The notes under the pieces were generated by a model. The model worked only from the letters and a program-made list of their open reading frames with translations, made no database searches and was not told the origin of the DNA. Positions 39,101 through 51,100 of a stretch of 64,000 nt of DNA are shown one piece after another; within the stretch, counting starts at the first letter, position 1; each line of letters starts with the position of its first letter. Source of the stretch: Amycolatopsis nigrescens CSC17Ta-90 (GTDB lineage: Bacteria; Actinomycetota; Actinomycetes; Mycobacteriales; Pseudonocardiaceae). Location of the stretch: NCBI RefSeq assembly GCF_000384315.1, contig NZ_ARVW01000001.1:2799746-2863745 (forward strand). The letters run 5' to 3'. Both the position numbers and the translations under genes were made by a program.

Positions 39101-42100
39101 GCACACAAACCGGAGCCGCGTCCGAGAGCATGAACTCCACCCGCTCAGCCGGATAATCCACATCCACCGGCAAATAAGCCGCACCAGCCTTGTGCACCCC
39201 GTACAACGCCACAACCAGCTCCAGCGAACGCGGCAGCGACACCGCCACCACGTCCCCGGCGCGCACGCCACGTCCGATCAGCCAATGCGCCAGGCGGTTC
39301 GCCCGCAAGTCCAACTCCGCATAGGTCAGCTCGACATCCTCGAAAACCACGGCCGTGTCGTCCGGAGTCCGCTCGACCTGAGCCGCGAACAACTCCGGAA
39401 CAGTCGACAAAACGACCGGACGCGCCGTGTCGTTCCAACCCGACACCACCAGCTCACGCTCAACCTCGGTACGCAGATCGATCGAACCGACCGGCTCGGA
39501 CGGCGCGGCCACCACCCGCCGCAGCACCGTGAGCAGGCGCGTCGCCAGTGCGTTCACGCTGGCCTCGTCGAACAGGTCCGAGCTGTACTCGATCCGGCCG
39601 CTGATCCCGCTGATCCCACCGACTCCGGTGCCCTGTTCCACCAGCGCGAACTCCAGGTCGAACTTTGCGGTCCGCTGGCCGAGCGGCTCCGGCCTGGCCT
39701 CCAGGCCGGGCAGTTCGAGCTGCCCTTCGCGGTCGGCCAGATGCACGACCATCACCTGAAACAACGGATGTCGGGACAACGAACGGGCCGGGTTGAGCGC
39801 CTCCACCAGCCGTTCGAACGGCAGGTCCTGGTGCTCGAAGGCGGCCAGGTCGGTCTCGCGGACCCGGCCGAGCAGCTCGGCGAACGACGGGTCACCCGAG
39901 AGGTCCGTGCGCAGCACCAGCGTGTTCAGGAAGAACCCGACCAGGTCCTCCAGTGCCGCGTCGGTGCGACCGGAGATGGGGCTGCCGAGTGGGATGTCGG
40001 CGCCGGCCCCGAGCCGGTGCAGCAGCGTCGCGACCGCGGCCTGCACCACCATGAACATGCTGACGTCCTGTGCCCTGGCCAGCTCGCGCAGTCCGTCGAC
40101 GAGGTCCGGCGGCACCTCGAAATCGACGCTTCCGCCTCGATGCGTCGACTCCGCCGGGCGCGGCCGGTCCACCGGCAAGCTCAGCTCTTCGGGCAGCCCG
40201 GCCAGCGCATCGCGCCAGTACCCGAGCTGGGCGGCCACCCTGCTGCCCGGATCCTGCTCGTCGCCGAGCAGGGCACGCTGCCAGCCCGAGTAGTCGGCGT
40301 ACTGCACCGGCAGCGGCGTCCAGTCCGGCGCGTGGCCGTCCAGCCGTGCCCGGTACGCCGCCGTGAGGTCGGTGGCCAGCGGCAGGCTCGACCACTCGTC
40401 GCCGGCGATGTGGTGCAGCAGCACCAGGATCACGTGCTCCTCAGTGGACGGCTCGAACACGGTGACCCGCAGCGGCGGTTCGCGGTCCAGTTCGAAACCG
40501 TGCGCGGCGGCTTCGGTGAGGCGCGCGGGCAGGTCGGCCCCGGCGACCGGCACCAGCTCCACCGCGATCTCCGGCTCGTCCAGGATCCGCTGGTAGGGCA
40601 GGCCCTCCACGGAGGGGAAGACCGTGCGCAGGGTTTCGTGGCGGGCGGCCACATCGCGCACCGCAGCCCGCCAGGCGGCGAGGTCCAGCGTTCCCCTGAC
40701 GCGCCAGGCCAGCGGGATGTTGTAGGTGGCGCTGGGCCCTTCCACCTGGTGCAGCACCCAAAGGCGCTGCTGCGCGAAGGACAGCGGCGGCCGATCCGGA
40801 CGTTCGCCGGCGACCAGCGCGGGCAGGCTCGGCGCGGCGGCGTCCAGCCGCTCGGCCAGTCCGGCCACGGTGGGCGTGTCGAAGACCGCGCGCAGCGAGA
40901 CCCGCAGGCCCAGCTCCGCCTGCACCCGGCTGACCAGGCGCATCGCCAGCAGGGAATGGCCACCGAGTACGAAGAAGTCGTCGTCGATGCCCACTTCCGT
41001 CAGGCCGAGCACTTCGGCGAAGGCCGCACACAACCGCTCTTCGCGCTCGGTGCGCGGCGCCCGGCCGGTGACCAGCCCGGCGAAGTCGGGGGCGGGCAAC
41101 GCCTTGCGATCCAGCTTGCCGTTCGGGGTCAGCGGCAGCTCGGGCAGTGGCACCAGGGCTGCCGGGACCATGTGCTCGGGCAGCGACGCGGCGACACCGG
41201 CGCGGACCTCGGACAGATCGGGCGCCGCGCCCGGTGCGGCCACCAGGTAGCCGACCAGGTGTTGGTCACGAGCGATCACCACGGCACGGTCCACGTCCCG
41301 ATGCCGAGTGAGCGCAGCTTCGATCTCACCGAGCTCGATCCGGAAACCACGCAGTTTCACCTGATCGTCCACCCGGCCGAGGAACTCGACGGCACCCGCA
41401 CGGTTCCACCGAGCCAGGTCACCGGTGCGGTACAACCTCGCACCCGCGGAGAACGGGTTGGCCACGAACCGTTCCGCGGTCAGGCCCGCCCGGCCGAGGT
41501 AACCGCGGGCAAGCTGGGTGCCAGCCAGGTACAGCTCGCCGGTCACCCCCGGCGGCACCGGGCGCAGCAGTTCGTCGAGCACGTAGACCTGCGTGTTCCA
41601 CACCGGATGGCCAAGGGGCACCACGTGCTCGTCGGCCACGCTGTGCCAGGAGGTCACGTCCACCGAAGCCTCGGTCGGGCCGTACAAATTGTGCAGCTCC
41701 GCACCCAAGGTGGCACGGAACTTCGCGGCCAGCTCGACCGAAAGCGCCTCACCACTGCAGATCACCCGGCGAAGACCCGCGCATCCGGCGGCGGCTCGCT
41801 CGGCGAGGAAAACCGCCAGCATCGAAGGTACGAAGTGGACAGTGGTGATGCGCGCGCGCTGGATCAGCTCGGCGAGGTAGACCGGGTCCTTGTGCCCTTC
41901 CGGCTTGGCCAGCACCAGGGTGGCACCGGTAAGCAGCGGCCAGAAGAACTCCCACACCGACACATCGAAACTCGACGGCGTCTTCTGCAACACCCGATCA
42001 TCAACGGTGAGACCGAAATGCGCCTGCATCCACAGCAACCGGTTGACGATGCCCTGATGCGGCACCACAACACCCTTCGGCCGCCCCGTCGAACCCGACG

Positions 42101-45100
42101 TGTAGATCAGGTAAGCGGGGTTCGACGGCGCGACACGGACGCCCGGGTCGGAATCATCGCCGGAAAGCCCGGCGATGAACTGCGGATCGTCCAGCACACA
42201 AACCGGAGCCGCGTCCGAGAGCATGAACTCCACCCGCTCAGCCGGATAATCCACATCCACCGGCAAATAAGCCGCACCAGCCTTGTGCACCCCGTACAAC
42301 GCCACAACCAGCTCCAGCGAACGCGGCAGCGACACCGCGACGGTGGACTCCGGTCCGGCACCCTGGGCGATCAACCAATGCGCCAAGCGGTTCGCCCGCG
42401 AGTCCAACTCCGCGTAGGTCAGCTCGACACCCTCGAAAACCACCGCCACGGCATCCGGAGTCCGCTCAACCTGAGCCGCAAACAACTCCGGAACAGTCGA
42501 CAAAACGACCGGACGCGCCGTGTCGTTCCAACCCGACACCACCAGCTCACGCTCAACCTCAGTGCGCAGATCGATCGAACCGACCGGAAGGTTCGGCTCG
42601 GCGGCGATCCGCGCGAGCAGCCCGGTCAGCCGACGGCCGAGCAGTTCGGCGGTGTGTTCGCTCGCCAGGTCGGTGGCGTACTCGAGCAGCAGCGTGAGCC
42701 GATCGTTTTCGGGCTGGTCGACGAAGCTGAAGTGCAGATCGAACTTGGCCTGCCCGGTGTCCATCGGGAACCACTCGGTCTCGCAGCCGAGCAGCCGATG
42801 CTCACCCTCGATGCGGTGGTGGTAGCCGATCATCACCTGGAACAGCGGGTTGCGGCCGGTCACCCTGGCCGGGTTCAGCTCCTCGACCACCCGGTCGAAG
42901 GGCAGGTCCTGGTTCGAGAACGCGGCCAGGTCGGCCTCCCGCACCCTGGCGAGCAGTTCGCCGAAGGTGGGGTCGCCGGTCAGGTCGGTGCGCAGCACCA
43001 GCGTGTTCACGAAGAAGCCGACCAGCTCGTTCACCGCGGCGTCGGTGCGGCCGGCGATCGGCGCCCCGAGCGGGATGTCCGAACCGGCACCGAGACGGTG
43101 CAGCAGGGTCGCGACCGCGGCGTGCAGCACCATGAACATGCTGGCCCCGGAGTCGGCGGACAGCGCGCGCAGCGCGCGGACCGTCTCGGCCGGCAGCTCG
43201 GCCCGCACCTTGCCGCCGCGGCCAGTTGGTCGCGCCGGGCGGGTGCGGTCGACCGGCAGGACGAGCTCTTCGGGCAGCCCGGCCAGCGCGTCCGTCCAGA
43301 ACGCGAGCTGACGGGCGGCCACGCTCTCCGGTTCCGCCGCCGGGTCGCCGAGCAGTTTCCGTTGCCACAACGCGTAGTCGGCGTACTGCACCGGCAACGG
43401 GGACCAGTCCGGCGCGCCCCTCGTGCGCCGGGCCTGGTAGGCCACCGTGAGGTCGGTGAGGAACGGCCGGTCGGACCATTCGTCGGTAACGATGTGGTGC
43501 AGCACCAGTGCGACCACCTGGTCGTGCGGGCCGAGGTTGAGCACCTCGGCGCGCAGCGGGATCTCGGCGCGCAGGTCGAACGGGCGGCGGGAGACCTCCG
43601 CGATCCGCTCCTCGAGCTCGGCCTCGGTACTGGGCCGCACCCTGAACGGGACCTCGGCCTCGGCCAGGATCCGCTGGTACGGCTCGCCTTCGTGTTCGCC
43701 GAACACGGTCCGCAGGGACTCGTGCCGTGCCACCACGTCACCGAGTGCCGCGCGCAGTGCGGCCAGGTCCAGTTCCCCGCGCAGCCGGAAGACCAGCGGG
43801 AAGTTGTACGCGACGTCTCCGCCCGCCAGCTCGTCCACCAGCAGAAGTCGTTGCTGTGCGGCGGAAAGCGGGATGCGGTCCGGCCGCTCGGCCGGTTTGA
43901 TCGCGGGCCTTGCCGGTTCGCCGCCGTGTGCCCGACCGGCCAGCTCGGCCGGGGTGGGCGCCTCGAACAGGTCGCGAATGGCCAGCTCGGCGCCCAGTTC
44001 GGTGCGCGCGCGGCTGATCAGCCTGGTGGCCAGCAGCGAATGGCCGCCGAGGGCGAAGAAGTCGTCCTCCACGCCGACCTCGGGCAGGCCGAGCACCTCG
44101 GCGAACAGCGCGCACAGGGTCTCCTCCTCGGGAGACTCCGCCGGGCGGCTCTTGGTCAGCGCCACCGTGGGCTCGGCGTCCGGGAGTGCCTTGATATTGA
44201 GCTTCCCGTTGTCGGTCAACGGAAGACTGCCGAGGGTGACCAGCGCGGCCGGCACCATGTAGTCCGGCAGCCGCTGCTTCAGGTCGTCACGCAGCTGCTG
44301 CACCAACGCACTCGCCCCGCGAGCCGCGGTGGGGCTGTTGGCCGGCGGCACACTCGCCCCGAAGGGCAGGTACAGGCCGCTGGAGAACCGCGCGGTGTCC
44401 GTACCGGCCGGGGTGAACACGGCGTCGAACGCACCGTCCTCGGTGCCGGCCGGAGTGGTGCGAACCCGGTAGCCGAGGTCCGCGCCCAGCTCGTGCAGAT
44501 CGTCCTGCTCGACCCCGGCCGCCGACACAGCCGACGCCGGTGGTTCGGAGGCCAGCCTGGCGTCCGGAATGCGGCGCACCCGCAGTCCGCCCGGCCGTTC
44601 CCGCAGCCTGGTGGAAAGCCCGGCGAAGTCGTCGAAGTCCTCGCCCCACGCCAGTTGCGGCAGCTCGGCGAGGGAGGCCACTTCGGCGGGCTGCTTGTAC
44701 AGCACGGCGTCGTAGCGGTACCGGCTCAGCTCGTTGTGCAGCCGGGCGTGCTTGGTCCGCACCTCGGCCCCGATGCCGGGAAGGGTCGCGGGCAGGCCGG
44801 TGAAGTACTCCGGGTCGAGCAGGAGTTCCTTCTCCAGCGCGATTCCGCGTTCGACGGCGCCGCTGAGCGCAGCCGGGCCGGTACCGCGGGTGAGCTGGAT
44901 CGCGGTGTGGAACGGGCGCACCAGGCGCAGGTTCCGCACGTCACCGGCGAACAGCGCGCCACCGGGCACCAGCAGCTCCATGGCGCCGGCGATGACCTGG
45001 GTCAGGTAGTCCACGCTGGGGAAGTACTGGATCACCGAGTTGATCACGACGGTGTCGAAGAAGCCTGCCGGCAGCCCGTCCAGCACGTCGGCGGGCTGAC

Positions 45101-48100
45101 AGCGCAGCTCCACCTTGGCGGCCAGCTCCGGGTCGCGCTTCAGCTCGTCTGTCAGCTTGGCGATCACCGGAGCGGCGAAGTCGGTGCCCCAGTAGCTCTC
45201 GGCGAGTGGGGCCAGCCTGCCCATCAGCAGGCCGGTACCAACCCCGATCTCCAGCACCCGGCGCGGCCGGAGCTCGGCGATCCGCGAGACGGTTGCCTCC
45301 CGCCACTCGCGCATGTGCTCCAGCGGGATGGGGTCGCCGTCGTAACTGGAGTCCCAGCCGGCGAAGTCCTCCTCGAACAGCGCGGTGGGGATCTCGGTGT
45401 ACTCGTCGGAATAGATCTGCTTCCACTCGCCGACCTGCTCGGCCTCGACCTCGGCGCGGGCCGCGCCGGTCGCTTCGGCCGGCACCACGTAGCCGACCAG
45501 CCGCTGCAGGCCAGGAGTGGCCGGGTCGTCACGGGCGATCACCGCGGCCTGCGCCACCATCGGATGCCGCGTCAGCGCCGAGGAGATCTCGCCCAGTTCC
45601 ACCCGGTAGCCGCGGATCTTCACCTGGTCGTCGGTGCGGCCGAGGAAGTCCAGGTTGCCGTCCTCGCGGCGCCGCACCAGGTCTCCGGTGCGGTACACGA
45701 GGTCACCCGGCGCTCCGAAGGGATCAGCGACGAACCGTTCGGCGGTCAGCCCAGGGCGGTTCAGGTAGCCGCGGGCCAGTCCGGTGCCGCTGATGTACAG
45801 CTCCCCCGGCACGCCGTCGGCCACCGGCCGCAGCCAACCGTCCAGGATGTACGCCCTGGTGTTCCAGATCGGCTTGCCGACCGTGGGGGTGTCACTGTCG
45901 GTGGTGCCGCCGCCGAGGGTGTTGATCGTGTACTCGGTGGGGCCGTACAGGTTGTAGCCGTAGGTCCCGTCGGTGTCCCGCAGCCGCGACCACACGGCAT
46001 CCGAAACCGCCTCGCCGCCGAGCAGCACCAGTGCCGGGCGGTGACCTTCCAGCAACCCCTCCTCGATCAGGAGATGCGCGTAGGTCGGGGTCACGTTGAC
46101 CACGTCGATCCGGTGCGTGTCGCAGTAGGAGACCAACGCGCCGGCGTCGCGGCGCAGCTCCTCGTCGCAGACGTGCACCTCGTGTCCTTCGACCAGCCAG
46201 AGCAGCTCTTCCCAGGACATGTCGAAGGAGAACGACACCGTGTGCGCGATCCGCAGGCTGCGCCCGCCCGCGCTCGCGATGGCCGGGCCGAAGATGGCTT
46301 CCTGGTGGTTGAGCTGCATGTTCGTCAGCCCGCGGTACGGGGTGACGACGCCCTTGGGCTTGCCGGTGGAACCGGAGGTGTAGATCACGTAGGCCGGGTG
46401 CTCCAGCCGGCCCGGCCTGCCGTGCGCGAAGAGCGGGCGCTCCTCGTCGGTGACCGGCGCGCCGGAGTAGCCGTCCAGCTCGACCTGATCGAGCAGGATC
46501 CGCTCGGCGTGCTCGTCCGACAACCGGGCCGCGACCTCGGTGGTGGACACCAGGCACCGCGGCCGGGCGTCGTCCAGCATCAGGTCCAGCCGCTCGGCCG
46601 GGTAGTCCAGCTCCAGCGGCAGATACGCGGCACCGGTGCGCAGCACGGCGAACAGCGCGACCACCATGTCGATCGAGCGCGGCAGCGCGAGCGCCACCAC
46701 CTGCTCGGGTTCGGCGCCGTGCGCGATCAGCAGCCGGGCCATCCGGTTGATCCGCTCGTCCAGCTCGGCGTAGCTCAACACCTGCGAGCCGAACACCAGT
46801 GCCGTCGCGTCGGGGGTGCGAAGTGCTTGTGCGGCAAGGAGATCGGCCACGGTGTCGTCGGGCATCGGGTGCCGGGTGGCGTCCCACTGCTCGACGAGCT
46901 CCGCGCGATCGGCCGGAGACGCCAGGTCCAGCGAACCGACCTTCGCCGAGGCGTCCTCGACCAGTCGCTCCACGGCCGCCACGAACCGGTTCAGCAGCCG
47001 CTCAGCGAACGGGCGGTCCAGCACGTCCGGCCGGAACGACAGCCGAACCCGCAGCTTCGCGGCGGGGGTGACCACCAGTCCGACCGGGTAGTGCGTGGCG
47101 TCCACGCTGTCCGAGGCCCGGATGTCGTACCGGTCGCGGAACTCGGCGAAGGCGTCCTCGTCGGCGAAGTTCTGCAGCACGTAGATCGCGTCGAACAACC
47201 TGGAGTGCCCGGCTTCGCGCTGGATCTCGCCCAGCCCGTAGTACTCGTGCGACATCAGGGCCACCCGCTGCGCCTGCACGCGGCGCAGCATGTCCAGCAC
47301 CGGCTCGGCCGGGTCGAACGCGATCCGCACCGGAATGGTGTTCAGGAACAAACCGATGATCTTCTCGACGTTCTCGATCTCCGGCGGCCGGCCGGCGACC
47401 GTGCTGCCGAACACCACGTCGTCGCGGCCGACCGCGTCGCCGAGCGACAGGGCCCAAGCCGCGTTCAGCACCGTGTTCAGGGTCAGGCCCTGGCGCCGCG
47501 CCCCGTCCCGCACCCGGTCACTGAGCTCCTGCGACAGTTCGAAATGGCACTGCTCCGGGATCGACGGTTCGGCGCGCCGGTCGGCCGGGCCGAGCAGGGT
47601 CGGCTCCTCCAGCCCTGCCAGCGCCTCCCGCCACGCGGTGGCCGCGGCCTCGGTGTCCTGCTCGGCCAGCCAGGACAGGTAGTCGCGGTACGAGCCCGGC
47701 GTTGGCAGCCCGCGGTCGTCCCCGGCGCGCTCGTACAGGTGGAAGAGCTGCTCCAGGAACAGCCCCTCCGACCAGCCGTCCCACAGCAGCAGGTGGTGGA
47801 TGATCACCAGTCGGTCGTGCTCGGCGCCGAGCCGGATCAGCAGCAGCCGGCACAGCGGCGGGTTCGCCAGTTCGAACCGGCGGCCGCGGTCCGCGGCGAG
47901 CAGCCGCTCCACTTCGGCATCCTGCTCCGCACCGTCCAAATGCGACAGGTCGACGACTTCGAGCGGGAGCTCGGCGACCTCGGCGATGAACTGCACCGGC
48001 TGCCCGAGTCCTTCGCTGGTGAAGCCGGCCCGCAGGTTCGGGTTGCGCCGCAGCAGTGCGGCACCCGCCGCCCGCAAGCGGTCCTCGTCCACCCGGTGCC

Positions 48101-51100
48101 CGAGCTCGAAGGCGTCCTGGACGGTGTACACGTCCAGTGCCGAAGAGTCGTAGCTGGCGTGGAAGAACAAGCCCTCCTGCAGCGGGGACAGCGGCCAGAC
48201 GTCGTCCCTGCTGCCCGCGCCCAGCTCTCGCAGCGCCTCGGTCCAGGCACCTTCCAGCGTGGCAATGTCCTCTTCGGACAGCCCTCCGGCAGGCCACGTC
48301 CAGTGCGCACTAAGCCGTGGCCCATCCGGCGTCTCTTCGCAGACCACGTCCAGCTGAAGCGCATACGGCAGGCCGAGTCCCGCGTCCGGGGCGACGGCGA
48401 GCGCGTCGGCCTCTTCGGCCGGTGCCCAGTCCGCGCCGCCCGCGACCGGGGTGCGGCCGAGGTAGTTGAACAGCACCTGTGGCGCGGCGAGCCTGCCCAG
48501 GATCGGCGCCACCTGCGCGTTGACGTGGCGCAACATGCCGTGGGAGATACCGCCGTCCGGCGCCTCGGCCAGTCGTGCGCGCACCCCGTCCAGGACCTCG
48601 GCCGGGGTGTCCGCCGGTGCCAGCCGGACCGGCTGGATGCTGGTGAACCAGCCGACCGTGCGGGAGGTGTCCACCCCTGGCACGAGTTCTTCGCGGCCGT
48701 GCCGTTCGAGGTCCACCAGCAGGTCAGCTTCGGCATCCGGGCGCCACCGGCTGACCGCGATCCGCAGTGCGGCCAGTAGCGCCTCGGTCATCCCGGTGTT
48801 CAGCAGCGGCCTGGTGTCCTCAGTGGACAGCTGGCTGACGTGCCTGCTCGCCGAGCCGATGGTGCCGGTTGCCGGTGCGCCCGGCAGGAGTTCGGCGCCG
48901 GGGGCCAGCGTTTTGGTCCAGTGCGCCAGCTCGTCCAGCCGCTCCCTGGTCTGCGCCTGCTCGCCGACGGTGCGCGCGAAGGTGCGCAGGGAGGTGCCGA
49001 CCGGGTCCAGTGCCAGTCCGGCCCAGGCGGCCGCCAGGTCTTCGGCGAGGATCCGCCAGGAGACGCCGTCGATCGCCAGGTGATGCACGACCAGCAGCAA
49101 GCGGCCTGGCTCGCCGGCGCCGGCGTCGAAGAAGACGGCCTGCAGCATGGTGCCCGCGTCCGGGTCGAGCCGGTCCGCGGCCGCGTCGGATTCCGCCGCG
49201 ACAACGGCACGCAGGTCTTCCGCCCCGGACACGTCGACCCGGCGCAGCAGCTCGATGGCCTGCACGCTGCCGACCGGCCGTGCCTCCAGCGACCACAGCA
49301 CCTCGGCGATCCTGGTCAGCTTCAGCCGGAGCGCGTCGTGCCGGTCGAGTACCGCCTGCAGCGCGGTGACGAGTGCCTCCACGTCGGCATCGGCCGGGGT
49401 GCGCAGCAGCGACGAGAGGTTGAACCGGCCGATCGGTCCGCCGCGTTCGCGCAGCCAGTGCACGATCGGCAGCAGCGGCACGTCGCCGATGCCGTCCGAG
49501 TCGGGCGCGGGCGCGGTGACCGGGCGGGGCTCGTCGCCGACGAGCGCGGCGAGTGCGGCCGGGGTGCGGTGTTCGAACACCTCGCGCGGGCTGATCGCCA
49601 TGCCCAGCTTGCGAGCGCGGCTGGACACCGCGATGGACAGGATGCTGTCCCCGCCGAGTACGAAGAAGTCGTCGTCGAGGCCGGCGCCGGGCAGGCCGAG
49701 CACCTCGGCGAAGATCGTGCTGAGCTGCTTTTCCCGCTCGGTGCCCGTTTCCGGTTTCGCGGTGCCGGCCTTTTCGGGTGCGGGCAGTGCCTTCTGGTCC
49801 AGCTTCCCGCTCGGTGTCAGTGGCAACCGCTCCAACCGGAGGACGGTGTTGGGCACCATCGGCGACGGCAGCACCTCGGCGAGCGCGGCCGGCAGCCGGG
49901 CCGGCTCTGCGGTGCCGGTGACGTAACCGACGAGCGTGTTGTCCCTGGCCACCACCACCGCGCGGTCGACCCCGGGCAGTGCGGCCAGCGCGGCCTCGAT
50001 CTCGCCGAGTTCCACCCGGTTGCCGCGGATCTTGACCTGCCGGTCGGTGCGGCCGAGGTACTCCAGCACCCCGTCCGCGCGCCGCCGGACCAGATCACCG
50101 GTCCGGTAAAGTCGGGAGCCGTCGTCGAAGGGGTCGGCCACGAACCGGTCCGCGGTCAGCCCGGGGCGGCCGTGATAGCCGCGTGCGAGCTGGACTCCCG
50201 CCAGGTACAGCTCGCCCGCTACGCCGGGCGGCACCGGCCGCAGGTACGGGTCGAGCACGTGCAGTCTGGTGTTCCACACCGCCCGCCCGATCGGCACGGT
50301 CAGGTCGACGGAACCGTGGTGCGGGAAGGAACTCACGTCCACCGCGGCCTCGGTCGGGCCGTACAGGTTGTGCAGCGGCACGCCGGTCAGCTCGCGCCAC
50401 CGGCCAGCCACCGCGCCGGGCAGCGCTTCACCGCTGGTGAAGATCCGGCGGAGGCTGGTGGAGAAGCCCGGGTCGGTGATCTCGCCGAGGAACGCCGCGA
50501 GCATGGACGGCACGAAATGCAGGGTGGTGACGCGCTGTTCGCGGATCAGCTCCGCGAGGTACTCCGGGTCGCGGTGCCCGTCCGGCTTGGCCAGCACCAC
50601 GGCCGCGCCGACCTGGTGCGCCCAGAAGAACTCCCACACGGAGACGTCGAAACTGGACGGTGTTTTCTGCAGCACCCGGTCGTCCGCGCCGAGCCGATAC
50701 GTATCCTGCATCCAGGCCAGCCGGTTGCCGATCGCCCGATGGCTGACCAGCACACCCTTCGGCCGCCCGGTCGAACCCGAGGTGTAGATCAGGTACGCGG
50801 CGTTGTCCAGCGACGGCCGCGGAAGCCCGGTTTGTGCACAGTCGCCCGCCCCTGTGGACAACTCGGTCGGATCGGCCGACCGCCCCACCTGGTCGCGATA
50901 AGCTGGAGCGGGGCCGCCCCCCAGGGTTGGGTGGGGGGCTGGGGTGGGGGTGGAAAGCGATTCGCCATCCGCAGTCGCGGAGATCGGTACCTGGCGGAGG
51001 CCAGGCAGCGGCGGAAGCGCGGACTCGGCGGTGGTGACGGCGAGGGTCGCGGCGGAATCGGTAAGCATGAAGCGGATCCGGTCCGCCGGATAGTCCAGGT

